From contig JANPBJ010000214.1 in the NCBI GenBank assembly GCA_031430375.1, positions 1-7,263 on the forward strand: a stretch of DNA of 7,263 nt. Reading direction: 5' to 3'. Each line of letters starts with the position of its first letter. The first letter of the stretch is position 1. This DNA comes from JAENVU01 sp031430375 (GTDB lineage Bacteria; Actinomycetota; Acidimicrobiia; IMCC26256; JAENVU01). Under the pieces are notes generated by a model. The model did not search any database. It saw only the letters and a list, made by a program, of their open reading frames with translations, and had not been told where the DNA came from. Positions 1-6,703 of this stretch are shown here, in pieces. The position numbers were made by a program, and so were the translations under genes.

Positions 1-1
1 C

Positions 2-2965
2 ACCGCGACCTACAACGCGGCGTCGGAAATGAAAACCAGTGTCGACGCCCTCACCAAGACCACCAGCTACGCCTATGACGTCGCCGGTCGGCTCACCAAT
101 ACGACCGATCCGATGAGTTTCCAGGCGGTTAACACTTATGACAACGCGGGACGGCTCGCTTCGACGATTCAACGCAAGACCGGATCGACCGACATCGTCA
201 CGAGCTACGGACGCGACCAGAACGACAACATCACGACCCGGACCTCACCACGCGGGTTCGTGACAACCTCGACCTACGACGCCATCAACCAACTCCGTAC
301 TGTCGTCGAACCGGTCACGTCCACAACGTCGATCACGACCAGCTCCGGCTATGACGCAGCTGGGAACGCCACTCGGTCCACCGACGGCCGATCGAACATC
401 ACCGTCGCGACCTACCAACCGTGGAACCTACGCGAAGACGTCATCGAACCTTCCACGACCGCGTACCCCGCCACCGTGGACCGCCGGTACCGCAACTCTT
501 ACGACGCCGGTGGACTGACCACCAACGTGGCGCTCCCCGGCGGTGTGAACCGCCAACGGGTCTATGACGAACTTGGCCGGATGACGACCGAAACCGGTAT
601 CCAACCGGGACAATCCAACATCACCCGCACGTTCGGGTACGACCTCGCGTCCCGCCAGACGAGCGGATCGCATCCGAACGGCACGATCAACCTCGCCTGG
701 GATGACCGCGGGTTGATGCTTGGCACCACGGGCGGAGCCGGGACGTCGTCGTTCGTATATGACGACGCGAACCGGATGACGTCACGGACCGATACTGCGG
801 GGACCGCAACGTTTGGGTGGACGAACCGCGACGAGCTTCTCACCGAAACTGATCCGCTCACCGCGGTAACTCGCACGCATACTTGGGATGACTCGGGCAG
901 GTTGACTGGCGTCGCGATGGCGCCCGGCGGCGAGACCCGAACGTACGGATACGACGCTTACCACCGGCTGACGAGCGACACGCTCAAGAACTCGTCGAAC
1001 GCGACACTCGCTGGCTTCACCTACGGGTATGACACCTCGGGCAACATCACGAACAAGACAACGACCTTGCCCGGTAACGCGGGCGCGGGCACGAACGTCT
1101 ACACCTACGACCGCAAAGAACGGCTCGCGTCCTGGACGAACCCCGCTGCCGTTAACACCGCGTACACGTGGGATAACTCGGGGAACCGCACCAAGGTCGG
1201 TACCGCGACGTCTAGCTACGATGCCCGCAACAGGCTCCTCACCGCGCCCTCCACCACCAGTTACACCTACACCGCCCGGGGCACACGCGCCACGAGACTC
1301 GTCGGTTCGACGACCACGAATTACACGTTCGACGCGTTCGATCGGCTTTCCAACTACAACAGCCAAGCCGCGTACACCTACGACGCCTACGGACGAATAG
1401 CGACCCGCGCCGGGACCGCGTTCACGTACGCCGGACTCGAACTCGATCCCGTCACCACCGGCAGTCCCTACACCTACGCACACAGCCCGAACGGTGACCT
1501 CATCGCACTCACCGACGGCACCAACGCCCGCGTTGTCGGCCAAGACCGCCACGGCGACCTCGCGTGGCTTCTCAACGCCCCCACCCAGACCGTCACCGAC
1601 ACCCGCGCGTTCAACCCGTTCGGCCAATCCACCGGCATAACCGGCACTCTCACCCCACCCGTCGGATACCAAAGCGACTACACCGACCCCACCAGTGGTC
1701 TCGTCGACATGGGTGCCCGCTGGTATGAACCCACCACCAACAACTTCATCTCCCGCGACACCATCACCCCAATGCTGTCCACCCCCATATCCCTCAACCT
1801 CTACACCTACGCCAACAACAGCCCGCTCAGCTATGCGGACCCCGATGGGAGGTGGGCCGGTTGGCTTGCTGACGCCGCGGACGCCGTCGGGTGTCACTCG
1901 TGTGCGAAGGCAATCAGACGGGGCGAGCGGGCCGTCAACAAGTTCGTCAAAGACAAGGTCGACGCCGTTGTTGGCTGGACGCGTGACAACGTGGTCCGAC
2001 CGGTCGCTCACTTCGCGAAATCGGCGGTGCACCATGTCAGCGCCGCCGCCCGCCGCTCCTATTCCTTTATCAAAGGCGGGCTTAGCGCAGCCGGACGATT
2101 CGGGAGCCGGGTTACCAATGCTGCGATCTCCTTTGCACAGAGAGCCGGAGGTGGGATCGCCAATGGGATCTCCAATGCGTGGAACAGCTGCATGGGCAGT
2201 TCGGGCTGTCGGACGATCCTGGGAGCCGCCGCACTTGTTGTCGGAGCCGCGGTCTGTGCTGCGTGTGTCGCTCCGATGCTGTGGGGGGCACTCGCGGGTG
2301 GTCTCATCGGTGGCGGGATCGGTGTCGCGACGTGTGGAGGAGACGCCGCCTGTATTGCTCGTAGCACCGGTATGGGCATCCTTGGTGGTGCTGCCGCCGG
2401 CTTCGGTGTCGGTGCGGCATCCTGGCTTGGTGTTGGCATCATTGGCCAAGGCGCCGCGGCGGGATTCGTCGGAGAATCGTTCAACCAACTCGCCGCCGGA
2501 CACTTCGACGCCAAAAGCCTCATCGTCGCAGCCACGACCGGAGCCGCCCTCGCCGGCGCCGGACGCTACGTTTCGGGTGGGGTCAAAGCCGTGCGCGGGC
2601 GTGTCAACCTGTCCCAACGAGGCTCCTTCCCCCTTGGCCGAGCCACAAAGGGCGCGGGCGGGCTCGCGGATGACACGGTCGTCGTGCGCGGGGGCACGTC
2701 GGAGGTCCCGCCGCCCGGCGAGGTGTTCTCTGGCGCATACGGTCACACACTTGAGGAGGCCGGCGCATACGTGCCATACGGCCAGATACGCCCCACGACC
2801 GCAGGCCAGATCCGTGCCGGCGGCGGAACAGTGACCGTTGTCCCTGAGATGACCCGAAGCGGGGTGATGAACGAGCACCACGTGAACATCTGCCTTGGCG
2901 CGGGGCCCTGCCCCTTTGGACCGCTGCAGCCGAACCCGGTCCCCAAGTCAGGGAGGATACAGTGA
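2..2965 (+). CDS. RHS/YD-repeat polymorphic toxin, 5'-truncated by the window edge
   Basis: C-terminal part of a large RHS-family protein. The frame is open from base 2 and already reads as YD repeat, so the ATG at 29 is internal and the true start lies upstream. Counting from that ATG, residues 1-500 hold more than a dozen YD-type units (for example YAYDVAGRLT, YTYDAYGRIA). The RHS-associated core spans about 506-608: DRHGDL, then GARWYEP, F.SRDT, N.Y.YA.N and DPDGR. After it come a basic linker (610-725), a Gly/Ala-rich hydrophobic stretch (about 729-825) and a terminal domain of about 100 residues (about 880-978) with VVVRGG at 884-889 and MNEHHVN at 947-953. In this family the repeats form a shell that encloses the C-terminal toxin, which is released after the core motif. 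The tip's activity is not recognised. The downstream gene overlaps the stop and looks like its immunity partner. The RHS call is very sure; the toxin role is inferred. Confidence 0.93.
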   Translation, partial: TATYNAASEMKTSVDALTKTTSYAYDVAGRLTNTTDPMSFQAVNTYDNAGRLASTIQRKTGSTDIVTSYGRDQNDNITTRTSPRGFVTTSTYDAINQLRTVVEPVTSTTSITTSSGYDAAGNATRSTDGRSNITVATYQPWNLREDVIEPSTTAYPATVDRRYRNSYDAGGLTTNVALPGGVNRQRVYDELGRMTTETGIQPGQSNITRTFGYDLASRQTSGSHPNGTINLAWDDRGLMLGTTGGAGTSSFVYDDANRMTSRTDTAGTATFGWTNRDELLTETDPLTAVTRTHTWDDSGRLTGVAMAPGGETRTYGYDAYHRLTSDTLKNSSNATLAGFTYGYDTSGNITNKTTTLPGNAGAGTNVYTYDRKERLASWTNPAAVNTAYTWDNSGNRTKVGTATSSYDARNRLLTAPSTTSYTYTARGTRATRLVGSTTTNYTFDAFDRLSNYNSQAAYTYDAYGRIATRAGTAFTYAGLELDPVTTGSPYTYAHSPNGDLIALTDGTNARVVGQDRHGDLAWLLNAPTQTVTDTRAFNPFGQSTGITGTLTPPVGYQSDYTDPTSGLVDMGARWYEPTTNNFISRDTITPMLSTPISLNLYTYANNSPLSYADPDGRWAGWLADAADAVGCHSCAKAIRRGERAVNKFVKDKVDAVVGWTRDNVVRPVAHFAKSAVHHVSAAARRSYSFIKGGLSAAGRFGSRVTNAAISFAQRAGGGIANGISNAWNSCMGSSGCRTILGAAALVVGAAVCAACVAPMLWGALAGGLIGGGIGVATCGGDAACIARSTGMGILGGAAAGFGVGAASWLGVGIIGQGAAAGFVGESFNQLAAGHFDAKSLIVAATTGAALAGAGRYVSGGVKAVRGRVNLSQRGSFPLGRATKGAGGLADDTVVVRGGTSEVPPPGEVFSGAYGHTLEEAGAYVPYGQIRPTTAGQIRAGGGTVTVVPEMTRSGVMNEHHVNICLGAGPCPFGPLQPNPVPKSGRIQ
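2666..2962 (+). other. Unassigned C-terminal toxin-tip domain of the RHS protein
   Basis: The last roughly 100 codons of the RHS gene form a compact domain that follows a low-complexity linker. Visible motifs are DDTVVVRGG, a central FSGAYGHTLEEA stretch, VPYGQIRPTTAGQIRAGG, and MNEHHVNICLG with two histidines. The order 'VRGG ... P.G.(I/V)..TT.G.IR..GG ... H' resembles, from memory, a module found at the C-termini of various secreted polymorphic toxins; I cannot name its Pfam family. Arg887, Glu949, His950 and His951 (counted from the ATG at 29) are polar candidates for an active site, but that is inference. The alternative is an ADP-ribosyltransferase-like or RNase-like fold; the sequence alone does not decide. 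Confidence 0.55.
2952..2956 (+). promoter_or_regulatory. Ribosome binding site of the immunity gene, inside the RHS gene
   Basis: GGAGG lies 5 bases before the GTG at 2962, within the last codons of the RHS gene. It supports the GTG start and suggests that the immunity protein is translated from the same mRNA, coupled to the end of toxin translation. Confidence 0.75.
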
Positions 2966-3273
2966 CTGGGAATTGGCTGCCGATCCGGTACCGGGATTTC
3001 CACGACATCCCGCGGGCAGTTGTTGTGGAGTACGAAGGGCGATTGCTCCTCCTCGACTGCAACTTCGACTACGACCTCGACGACTTCGAATCGGACTACA
3101 CCGTCTACGTCCTGCCGGACGAGCTGCGGGACGATCTCGACACCATCTCGTGGACCGATCTTGGCCACCACGGGCAGCGCATCGGGGTCCTCAACGCGTC
3201 GGGAGTCGAGTTCGACGACACCAGACGCGGAGCGCTATGCGACTCGGCGTTTGAGGGCCTGGAGCTCCCGTGA
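2962..3273 (+). CDS. Putative immunity protein for the RHS tip (103 aa, acidic)
   Basis: Small cytoplasmic-type protein with no signal peptide or membrane segment. Its GTG start overlaps the RHS stop codon in a GTGA, and GGAGG precedes it by 5 bases, so the two genes are almost certainly co-translated. The product is very acidic: about 23 Asp/Glu against 8 Arg and no Lys. It has Asp-rich runs (CNFDYDLDDFESDY, LRDDLD) on a predicted beta-rich frame (AVVVEYEGRLLLLDCNF). Small acidic proteins directly after an RHS tip usually bind and block that tip, and I infer that role here from position and charge. I recall similar proteins beside toxin genes but cannot name a family. The gene appears intact, although mobile-element debris begins within about 40 bases of its stop. 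The coding call is firm; the immunity role is likely but not proven. Confidence 0.8.
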   Translation: MTGNWLPIRYRDFHDIPRAVVVEYEGRLLLLDCNFDYDLDDFESDYTVYVLPDELRDDLDTISWTDLGHHGQRIGVLNASGVEFDDTRRGALCDSAFEGLELP

Positions 3274-3762
3274 CGGCGGGCCGTTCAACCGAATCAGGGG
3301 CAGTCCCATCCGTCGGATGCAGGTGTCGAGAACGCAGCAGCAATAGACCTTGCCTTCGGGCGTTGGATGCTCGGTGATGTCGGATACCCAGAGTTCGTTG
3401 GTGTCTGTCCGCGCGAACTTCCGATGGACAAGATCGTCAGCGGTCGGAGTGCCCTTCACGCGTTTCACCTTGGCGGGCCCCGGAAGCCCTGCTATCTGTG
3501 CGTTGTGCATCAGGACCGTGACCAGATTGCAGCTGACGTGAATGCCTCGACCCTGGGTCAGTTCCGCGTGAACGGGTCGCGCCCTATAGGTCCCACGACT
3601 CTCGGCATGGATTTGTTTGATCAACGCGGTGAGCCACTCGCGGCGCATCTTGGTGGTCGACAAGGGCCGCTTGCGATACATGTAGTAGCCGGGAGACGAC
3701 ACCCCAAGGACACGGCAGCACTGCTTCACGCTGAACCCGGCGCCGACAAGAACATCGATCAC
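3235..3762 (-). pseudogene. IS3-family transposase OrfB, truncated in the catalytic domain
   Basis: DDE transposase subunit of an IS3 element. The GTG start at 3762 overlaps the OrfA stop (GTGA) and is in the -1 frame relative to OrfA. The N-terminal region carries the HTH_21-like segment (GYYMYRKRPLSTTK ... RGTYRARPVHAEL), then the start of the integrase core with the first catalytic Asp in WVSDITEHPTPEGKVYCC, followed by VLDTC.RR. After about codon 150 similarity stops (about 3312). The frame then runs antisense into the immunity gene before stopping at 3235. Family members are about 280-300 aa, so about half is missing, including the second Asp and the Glu. Non-functional. Confidence 0.87.
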
Positions 3763-4072
3763 CGGGTGAACCCTTTTAGGCGGACGACCTGCGATCCGAG
3801 CAGTTGGTTCGCTCGCCGCAGGATCTCGACCTCAGCCTCGAACTCACGAATGCGGCGCTTGACCTTAGCCAGCTCCTTGGACTCCCCAGTGCTGCGCCCG
3901 GGCAACTCACCACCGTCGATCTTGTCCTGACGGACCCAGTAATAGAGAGTGGCTTCGGTGACCTCGAGATCCGCGCGTTCTTTGAAATCGACCGACCAGC
4001 CCCAACAAGCGCAAGAGCCCGTCGACGGAACTGGCAGGATACGGACGCGGCATGGATCGCACCTTTCATCAA
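3759..4072 (-). pseudogene. IS3-family transposase OrfA, one-base frameshift
   Basis: OrfA is a helix-turn-helix DNA-binding protein that, fused with OrfB, forms the IS3 transposase. The N-terminal part (TTG at 4072 or ATG at 4069) reads MKGAIHAASV... RRRALALVGAGRSISKNA. The match to the family then continues in another frame as ADLEVTEATLYYWVRQDKI, followed by GELPGRST and a leucine-zipper-like coiled coil (ELAKVKRRIREFEAEVEILR) up to KGFTR and the stop at 3759. The switch falls in CGCGCG at about 3972-3977 and is repaired by adding one base, so the gene is broken inside the HTH. A programmed shift is unlikely here, because IS3 elements shift at the orfA/orfB junction. Restored length would be about 104 aa, normal for OrfA. 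Confidence 0.85.
3773..3777 (-). promoter_or_regulatory. Candidate -1 ribosomal frameshift site between orfA and orfB
   Basis: On the minus strand the end of orfA reads CTA AAA GGG, containing AAAAG. OrfB lies in the -1 frame, and slippage of the AAA codon by one base would fuse the two. Programmed -1 shifting at A-rich slippery sites is how IS3 elements make OrfAB. The site is short and I have not shown a stimulatory hairpin. It is a relic in any case, because both genes are broken. Confidence 0.35.
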
Positions 4073-4095
4073 GGCCCAATCTCAACACGGCAGAA

Positions 4096-4120
4096 CAGTA
4101 AGAAACCGAGGGGCAGGTCA
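4096..4120 (-). repeat. Left terminal end of the IS3-family element
   Basis: Read on the minus strand from 4120, the sequence begins TGACCTGCCCCTCGGTTTCT. IS3-family ends typically begin TGA and often carry a C-rich block such as this. The orfA start lies about 50 bases inside, as expected for the promoter-side end. The partner repeat is missing, so the assignment rests on the motif and its distance to orfA. Confidence 0.65.
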
Positions 4121-4259
4121 CTTGCGTGCGCGTCCGGTTCGTGCCCGGCGCGTGCCGGAGTGGGTGTTGAGCAGCAGTTTCCTGCACTTGTGCGAGCTCG
4201 TCGCGACCGTCGAAGGCAGAATGGGGGTGCCGGGAACCCCCGCGCAACGCGATAGGTAG

Positions 4260-4580
4260 ATTGAGAGCGGTTGCGGTACGCCCGAGACCCACCATCCCAC
4301 CAAAGGTGTGGAGTGTTACGGCCCCGAGGCTTCGGCGTACACGGAGCGGGCGCTGACCGGTCGCCAGGTGGAGCTCGAGCTCGATGTCGAGCATCGCGAC
4401 AAATACGGGCGCCTGCTCGCCTACATCTGGCTCGACGGCCGTCGCTTCAACGATGATCTCTTGCGCCGCGGCTACGCGCGGCTCCTCGTGATTCCGCCGA
4501 ATGGCACCGACGCGCGCACCATGCTCGAGGAGGAGTTGGCAGCGAAACGCGCCTCGCTCGGCCTCTGGGGCGCGTGCTGA
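4260..4580 (+). pseudogene. Staphylococcal-nuclease-like (SNase) gene remnant, N-terminus decayed
   Basis: Reads TPETHHPTKGVECYGPEASA, then DKYGRLLAYIWLDGR, FNDDLLRRGYARLLV and a C-terminal GLWG, matching the C-terminal two thirds of thermonuclease-type SNase domains. The Thr and Glu of the DTPE motif and the Arg of KYGR (Arg87 in the S. aureus enzyme) are present. The Asp before TPE is Gly, the strand carrying the catalytic Arg35 is missing in this frame, and an in-frame TAG sits at 4257. Just upstream a different frame reads AGATTG ... GTT where 'RLIGV' would be expected, suggesting a frameshifted, decayed N-terminus rather than a clean deletion. The possible GTG start at 4308 has no spaced Shine-Dalgarno sequence and would give only half a domain. 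Family members are usually secreted nucleases; no signal peptide survives here. Confidence 0.75.
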
Positions 4581-4623
4581 ACGCAGCGACTCGCATGCCG
4601 ATCAGTTGGCATCCGAGATCTTG

Positions 4624-4647
4624 GGTATGTACCACGTTTGACGCACA
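4624..4647 (+). promoter_or_regulatory. Possible operator/promoter of the toxin-antitoxin operon
   Basis: GGTATGTACC at 4624-4633 is a near-palindrome with GGTA/TACC arms and a TGTAC core. It lies just before the antitoxin start, where Phd/YefM-type proteins autoregulate; YefM operators are known for a TGTACA core. No Shine-Dalgarno sequence precedes the ATG at 4647, so a leaderless or near-leaderless mRNA is possible. Weak evidence. Confidence 0.3.
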
Positions 4648-4910
4648 TGAGGACCGTGCCGATCCGCGAACTGCAGCACCACGCGTCGGGAGTGGTACGC
4701 CGCGTGCGTGAGGGCGAGAGTGTTGGGATCACCGATCGCGGCGCATTAGTCGCGGTACTCGTGCCTCCCACTTCGGTGGGCGGAGCCGGCGCGCTGGTGG
4801 CCGCCGGTCGAGTCCGCACGGCGACGGCAACCGTGGAGACCCTTCCCGAAGGGCTTCGCGCGCCGGACACAACCGAGTCGGTGCTTGATGCCCTGCGCGA
4901 AGACCACTGA
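4647..4910 (+). CDS. Phd/YefM-family antitoxin of a type II toxin-antitoxin pair
   Basis: Small antitoxin (87 aa from the ATG) that should neutralise the PIN toxin encoded next and repress the operon. The N-terminal half has the Phd/YefM pattern: MRTVPIRELQHHASGVVRRV, then EGESVGITDRGALVAVLVPP, a dimerising DNA-binding fold. The C-terminal half (about residues 45-87) is loosely conserved, with Ala/Val-rich and acidic segments (VLDALREDH), as expected for the toxin-binding tail. I chose ATG 4647 because the family begins right at 'M..V.IRE'; an in-frame TTG three codons upstream (4638) would add only MTH. The toxin gene starts 11 bases after the stop, so both are probably on one transcript. 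Confidence 0.88.
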   Translation: MRTVPIRELQHHASGVVRRVREGESVGITDRGALVAVLVPPTSVGGAGALVAAGRVRTATATVETLPEGLRAPDTTESVLDALREDH

Positions 4911-4921
4911 GCGAACCCGCG

Positions 4922-5326
4922 GTGCTGTACCTCGATACGTCGGCGTTCTTGAAGTTGCTCGTCGAGGAGGAGCATTCCTCGGCCCTGCGGCGGTCGCTAC
5001 GCGGCGTCACGCCGTGGTCGTCGACGCTGCTTGCGGTTGAAGCCCATCGAGCGGCGCTTCGCCTGAGTATCGCCCCGAGCGAGGTCGACGCGCGCCTGGA
5101 GGTGGTGACGTTCGTCGTGCCGTCCGAGACGGCCTTTGTCTCCGCCCGATCCGTGGGGGTGGTGGGACTCGGGGCACTTGACGCGTTGCACCTGGCATCC
5201 GCGATGGAACTTGGCGATGACCTCGAAGCAGTCATCACCTACGACCAGCGTTTGGCGGCCGGTTGTGCACACCACGAGATCGAGGTCAGCTCTCCAGGAC
5301 TTGCATCGCGATGGTGGGAATCCTGA
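4922..5326 (+). CDS. vapC: VapC-family PIN-domain toxin (ribonuclease)
   Basis: PIN-domain protein of 134 aa, the usual VapC size. These toxins are Mg-dependent RNases that cut tRNA, rRNA or other RNA and stop translation when freed from the antitoxin. The four acidic positions are all present: Asp5 in LYLDTSAFLKLL, Glu40 in LLAVEAHRAA, Asp87 in GALDALHLASA and Asp108 in ITYDQRLA, so it should be catalytically competent. The GTG at 4922 is chosen because the PIN motif begins at residue 2; there is no clear Shine-Dalgarno sequence, and translational coupling to the antitoxin 11 bases upstream is plausible. The gene converges on the decarboxylase, 18 bases from its stop. The RNA target cannot be read from the sequence. 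The symbol is a family label. Confidence 0.92.
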   Translation: MLYLDTSAFLKLLVEEEHSSALRRSLRGVTPWSSTLLAVEAHRAALRLSIAPSEVDARLEVVTFVVPSETAFVSARSVGVVGLGALDALHLASAMELGDDLEAVITYDQRLAAGCAHHEIEVSSPGLASRWWES

Positions 5327-5344
5327 GGTCAGTCCGGCGGCGGT

Positions 5345-6703
5345 CTAGTTGATCTCGTCGGCGAGTGAGGCGACGATGTCGTCGGTGATGCTCGGAGGGC
5401 ATTCCGGATTGAGGTACACCGCGCGCAGGACGGTTTCGTCATGCCACGTGGTGGGCATCACGAACGCCCGCTGATCGCGCAGCATCCGGTCGGACCACTC
5501 GTGGTACTGCTCGGAAGACCATCCCACTCGCCGCCACAACACCACGGTGAGTTCCGGTTCGAGTATCAGCTCGAGGTGCGGCGCGGCCTCAATCCGGCGG
5601 GCGGCGTCGCGCGTGATTTCCAACGTGCGTTCAATCGCGTCGCGGTAAGCGTCGGTCCCGTGAACTGCGAGTGAGAACCAGAACGGGAGACCCCGCGCGC
5701 GGCGCGTGAGGTGGTAGGCGTAGTCCGACGGGTTGAACGCTTCGTTTGCGCGGATCGGGTCCAGGTACGGCGCGATCTGCGCGTGGGCGTGGCGCGCCGT
5801 TTCGGGATCTCGGTAGAGCAATGCCGCACAGTCGAACGGCGCGAACAGCCACTTGTGCGGATCGACCACGAACGAGTCGACTGCTTCGATTCCTCGATAC
5901 CGGTCACGGATGCTTGGCGCGGCGAGCCCCGCGAGGCCGTAAGCGCCGTCGACGTGGACCCACAGACCGTGTTCATGCGCAACCTCCACCACCCCGGCAA
6001 GATCATCGATGGCTCCGCTGTTCGTGGTTCCCGCGGTGGCGACAACGGCGAAGAGCGACTGGGGATCCTCGTCAACCAGCGCGGCTCGCAGCGCGTCGCC
6101 GGTGAGTCGATCATCGGGTCCGGTCGGGACCGTGAGGGCATCCACGTCCATGATGCGCAAGGTGTTGGTGAGTGATGAGTGCGCTTGGTCGGCCAGCGCG
6201 ACCCGCCACCGCGCGGGCCGGGGCCGGCGCAGTGCGATATCGGTTCGGGCCGCGACGAGCGCGGAGAGGTTCCCCGCCGATCCGCCCGAGACGAAGCAGC
6301 CGCCGGCGGCGGGCGGGAGGCCGGCGAGGTCGGAGAGCCATCGCAATGCTTGATTTTCCGCGTAGACCGCGCCCGCGGCCTCTAACCAGTCGGACGCGCA
6401 GATCGCCGATGCGGAGACAACGACGTCAAAGAACTGGCTCGCCTTCGTGGGAGCGACCGGCATGAACGAGAGGAACGCGGGGCTATCGGCAGAGATGCAC
6501 GCGGGCGCGAGATCGTCGCGGAACCACGCCATGACGGTTTCGGGATCGTGGCCCGTGGCGGAAATGGTTTGGCCGACCGCTGCGGTCAGGTCCGCCAAAG
6601 TCCGAGGTTGGTCGAGCGGCACCGGATCGAGCAGCAACCGTTCCGTCGCGTAGTCAAAACACAACCGAGCGATTGCTTCTGTTCCTTCGTCATACTGATG
6701 CAC
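5345..6703 (-). CDS. PLP-dependent group II amino acid decarboxylase
   Basis: Intact 452-aa enzyme of the group II decarboxylase family (fold-type I PLP enzymes, including aromatic amino acid, glutamate and 2,4-diaminobutyrate decarboxylases). Landmarks are SGGSAGNL (139-146, phosphate-binding loop), His175 in DQAHSS (stacks on the PLP ring), ATAGTT (222-227), Asp252 in HVDGAYG (salt bridge to the pyridine nitrogen) and the Schiff-base Lys284 in DPHKW. A conserved NPSDY ... TRRARGLPFW segment follows (324-342). It should convert an L-amino acid to an amine in the cytoplasm; the substrate cannot be decided here. The GTG at 6703 is the only start between an in-frame TGA 27 bases upstream and the conserved part, and it has no visible Shine-Dalgarno sequence. 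It shares a 235-base divergent intergenic region with the interrupted gene at 6939. No partner gene shows its pathway. Confidence 0.92.
   Translation of the reverse strand: MHQYDEGTEAIARLCFDYATERLLLDPVPLDQPRTLADLTAAVGQTISATGHDPETVMAWFRDDLAPACISADSPAFLSFMPVAPTKASQFFDVVVSASAICASDWLEAAGAVYAENQALRWLSDLAGLPPAAGGCFVSGGSAGNLSALVAARTDIALRRPRPARWRVALADQAHSSLTNTLRIMDVDALTVPTGPDDRLTGDALRAALVDEDPQSLFAVVATAGTTNSGAIDDLAGVVEVAHEHGLWVHVDGAYGLAGLAAPSIRDRYRGIEAVDSFVVDPHKWLFAPFDCAALLYRDPETARHAHAQIAPYLDPIRANEAFNPSDYAYHLTRRARGLPFWFSLAVHGTDAYRDAIERTLEITRDAARRIEAAPHLELILEPELTVVLWRRVGWSSEQYHEWSDRMLRDQRAFVMPTTWHDETVLRAVYLNPECPPSITDDIVASLADEIN

Larger units (their letters stand above)
3312..4120 (-). mobile_element. 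IS3-family insertion sequence remnant, 3' end deleted
   Basis: Fragment of about 0.8 kb of an IS3-family element; intact members are roughly 1.2-1.5 kb. The 5' side (right in window coordinates) ends at 4120 with TGACCTGCCCCTCGG read on the minus strand, which fits IS3-type ends starting TGA. OrfA follows about 50 bases in, then orfB, overlapping by 4 bases. OrfB similarity stops at about 3312, just inside the integrase domain, and no matching right terminal repeat is seen. With a frameshifted orfA and no complete DDE triad, the element cannot move by itself. Confidence 0.85.

Noticed and set aside
1695..2834. 379-codon plus-strand frame inside the RHS gene
   Set aside because: Ser/Pro/Arg-rich out-of-frame translation of the RHS sequence, with no independent start signal.
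782..2881. 699-codon open frame on the minus strand opposite the RHS gene
   Set aside because: It is low-complexity, Gly/Arg/Val-rich and without recognisable motifs. The plus strand here encodes clear YD repeats and the RHS core, so this is a high-GC antisense shadow.
3271..3295. TGACGGCGGGCC as the right terminal repeat of the IS3 element
   Set aside because: It shares only TGAC with the left end, and that TGA is the stop codon of the immunity gene.
3367..3930. 187-codon plus-strand frame across the IS3 remnant
   Set aside because: Antisense to clear transposase sequence; no motif of its own.
4606..4631. TTGGCA ... TATGTA as a sigma-70-like promoter for the antitoxin operon
   Set aside because: The spacer is only 14 bases and the -10 match is poor; not enough to call.
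5327..5344. Bidirectional terminator between vapC and the decarboxylase
   Set aside because: Only 18 bases, with no stem-loop followed by T residues visible.
5711..6175. Plus-strand frames opposite the decarboxylase
   Set aside because: Shadows of the PLP enzyme, whose motifs on the minus strand are unambiguous.
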